Source of the DNA: JBCDHN01 sp965224535
GTDB taxonomy: Bacteria; Verrucomicrobiota; Verrucomicrobiia; Verrucomicrobiales; DEV007
Direction: 5' to 3'
Assembly (NCBI GenBank): GCA_965224535.1
Contig: CBDCZR010000027.1
Location: forward strand, 594,492 to 658,491
DNA length: 64,000 bases
Below, in pieces: positions 62,586 to 64,000 of the stretch (the stretch's first letter is position 1; every line of letters starts with the position of its first letter). Position numbers and translations under genes: made by a program. Under the pieces are notes generated by a model. That model was not told where the DNA came from and did no database searches. It saw nothing but the letters and a program-made list of their open reading frames with translations.

Positions 62586-64000
62586 ATGGTGAGGCCTCGC
62601 ATTTTCATCTCCACCGTCAGCGCGGAATTCGCCAGCACCCGCCAACTCATCGCCAACATCCTCACCCGCCTGGGCTACGATGCCGTCTGGCAGGACATCT
62701 TCGGCACGGAGCCGGGCGACCTGCGCGATATTCTGCGGGAGAAGATCGACTCCTGCCAGGGGCTCATTCACCTGGCCGGCCACGCCTACGGGTTCGAGCC
62801 GCTGAGTCCCGATCCCGACTTCGGCCGCTGTTCCTACACCCAGTTCGAGTTCCTCTACGCCAAGGAAAAGGGCCTCAAAACCTGGCTCTTCTTACCCGGC
62901 GACGACTGCCCGCGCGATACGCTCATCGACCAGCTCGACCTGCCGGAACAGCCTCAAGGAGAGGCGACACTCCTGTCGCCCGCGGAGCCCGGAGCCGACG
63001 ATGTCGCCGACAAGAGTGTCGCCGCTCCTTGGGCCGAAATTCAGCAAGAGCGCCGCCAACTCCAGGCCGCCTACCGCGCCAAGCTCCAGGCCGACGCCGC
63101 TCACGCCGGCCACCTCCGCCACGAGCCCGGCAACCAAGAACAGCTCGAACTCGCCGTCGAGCGGCTCAACGATGACTTCAAGAAGCTCCGCAGCGGGGAA
63201 AAGAAATGGCGCGGCACGGTCCTCGCCATCCTCGTCACCCTCCTCATCCTCGGCGCAGGCGCCTTCCTCTACCTCAAGCACCGCACCGACCTGCTTCCCG
63301 ACGAGATCGCCGTAATCACCGCCGAATCCCGCGAGCTGACCCGCCAGAAGATCCGCGTCCACCTGGAAGAAGCCAGCCAACGCGCCCTCTCCCGCGATTT
63401 GGCCGAGGCCGAGGCTCAGGACACCTGGCAAGCGCGCGAGCGCCTCAAACAAGCCGCCGATGCCGCCCACGCCGAGCGCCTCAGCCGCATCGACGCCCTG
63501 GCTGAAGACTTCGCCCGGCTCGAAGGCAGCGACCAGGCCGGGGCCGACTTCGACGAGCTAACCCGCATCATCGCCGGCCAAGGCGTGGAAGAAGCCCTCG
63601 CCTGGCTGGAGAGCCGCCGCGGCGGCATTTTGGAAGCCGTCCAGCGCGACCTTGCCGCCGCCGAGGCCCAATTCCAGGCCAACCAGGCCGCCGCGCGCCA
63701 AAAGCTGCAAACCCTGCTCAAAGGCGCCCAACTCGCCCAATCCGAAGGCGAGGAAGCCCGCGCCGAAAGCCTCTACCGCGACGTCATCGCCGCCGACCCC
63801 GCGGTGGGGCCAGGCGCGGTATCGACTTCGTGCGTGTTCCTCCTCTACACCAAGGGCCCCCGCCGCGAAACCCACGCCACCCTGGCCGAAGCCGAGGCCG
63901 TTTTCCGCGAGGCGGAGGCATTGGCGCGGGCGTTGGTGGAGCAGGCCAGCCAGGAGCCAACCGTAGCGCGGACATCCTTGTCCGCGCCACCGGATTCGCC
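62586..64000 (+). CDS. DUF4062-like, single-TM, TPR protein (runs off the window)
   Basis: At least 471 residues; the frame is open at the edge. The N-terminus (VRPRIFISTVSAEFASTRQL; IFGTEPGDLRDILREKIDSC; GLIHLAGHAYGFEPLSPDPD) matches DUF4062, a TIR/TOPRIM-like sensor domain seen in NLR-type and other conflict proteins. A linker, one membrane helix (~211-231, GTVLAILVTLLILGAGAFLYL) and then helical TPR-like repeats follow (LAEAEAQDTWQARERLKQAA; LYRDVIAADP). Around 63800-63835 the reading (VGPGAVSTSCVF) is odd; the DNA reads WGQARYRLR in the neighbouring frame, so two compensating indels are likely. Expected continuation: more TPR repeats and possibly an effector. Confidence 0.85.
   Translation, partial: MVRPRIFISTVSAEFASTRQLIANILTRLGYDAVWQDIFGTEPGDLRDILREKIDSCQGLIHLAGHAYGFEPLSPDPDFGRCSYTQFEFLYAKEKGLKTWLFLPGDDCPRDTLIDQLDLPEQPQGEATLLSPAEPGADDVADKSVAAPWAEIQQERRQLQAAYRAKLQADAAHAGHLRHEPGNQEQLELAVERLNDDFKKLRSGEKKWRGTVLAILVTLLILGAGAFLYLKHRTDLLPDEIAVITAESRELTRQKIRVHLEEASQRALSRDLAEAEAQDTWQARERLKQAADAAHAERLSRIDALAEDFARLEGSDQAGADFDELTRIIAGQGVEEALAWLESRRGGILEAVQRDLAAAEAQFQANQAAARQKLQTLLKGAQLAQSEGEEARAESLYRDVIAADPAVGPGAVSTSCVFLLYTKGPRRETHATLAEAEAVFREAEALARALVEQASQEPTVARTSLSAPPDS

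Noticed and set aside
62414..63175. Plus-strand frame from 62414
   Set aside because: It becomes Arg/Pro/His-rich where the DUF4062 frame reads naturally; only its first ~25 codons are a real fragment.

Overview
The window looks like chromosome from a GC-rich member of the Verrucomicrobiota (PVC superphylum). Support comes from the protein families: a predicted ceramidase/LamG/PVC-propeller/cytochrome c fusion, a sialidase joined to a DUF1080-type domain, a Zn-ribbon/DUF805/hydrolase fusion, a YidC with a long basic tail, and a broken type II-secretion-like secretin. All family names come from reading motifs; nothing was searched.

Region 1 (1-3.3 kb) has the end of a class V aminotransferase and a decayed piece of a type II-secretion-like operon: a proline-rich exported protein with a likely frameshifted end, then the N-terminal half of a secretin (gspD-like) broken by a stop and frameshifts. 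The secretin C-terminal half reappears at 25.9-26.4 kb. The two halves are separated by about 22.6 kb.

Region 2 (3.3-25.9 kb) is the most unusual part. Apart from leucine-rich-repeat and other remnants, it is a set of minus-strand genes in two tight blocks. Block A (25.3 to 12.2 kb): FHA-like/zinc-ribbon GTPase, a GAP1-like membrane-anchored protein, a coiled-coil membrane protein, an ECF sigma factor, a probable anti-sigma factor, and an exported protein with a possible CHAT/caspase-like end. Block B (10.5 to 3.9 kb): a small unknown protein, an exported vWA protein with four Ig-like modules and a C-terminal anchor, a small 3-TM protein, a large tubulin-like protein, and a membrane-anchored trypsin-like protein lacking the catalytic His. 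The blocks are separated by 1.7 kb of plus-strand gene debris. I read this as one candidate NTP-dependent conflict or cell-envelope system, possibly self-regulated through its sigma/anti-sigma pair.

Region 3 (26.4-39.7 kb) is mostly core chromosome: tRNA-Val, a squalene/phytoene synthase, the rpmH-rnpA-yidD-yidC cluster, an esterase with a start-codon problem, a sodium:solute symporter with its small partner, a DUF805-hydrolase fusion, a diacylglycerol kinase family protein and a hybrid histidine kinase.

Region 4 (40-64 kb) is accessory and metabolic: a giant sialidase-type protein, a lipase/TPR/trypsin fusion, a GYF membrane protein, a class IV aminotransferase whose usual PLP lysine is His, a dnaE2 split into two frames, a TIM-barrel isomerase, an L,D-transpeptidase, an integron-type integrase, a PLD-like protein, YicC, a frameshifted ceramidase-like/cytochrome c giant, and a DUF4062-like/TPR protein running off the window. 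The pentamer CTAAC/GTTAG is common in the host genes and about three times rarer in Region 2, which fits foreign origin of Region 2.
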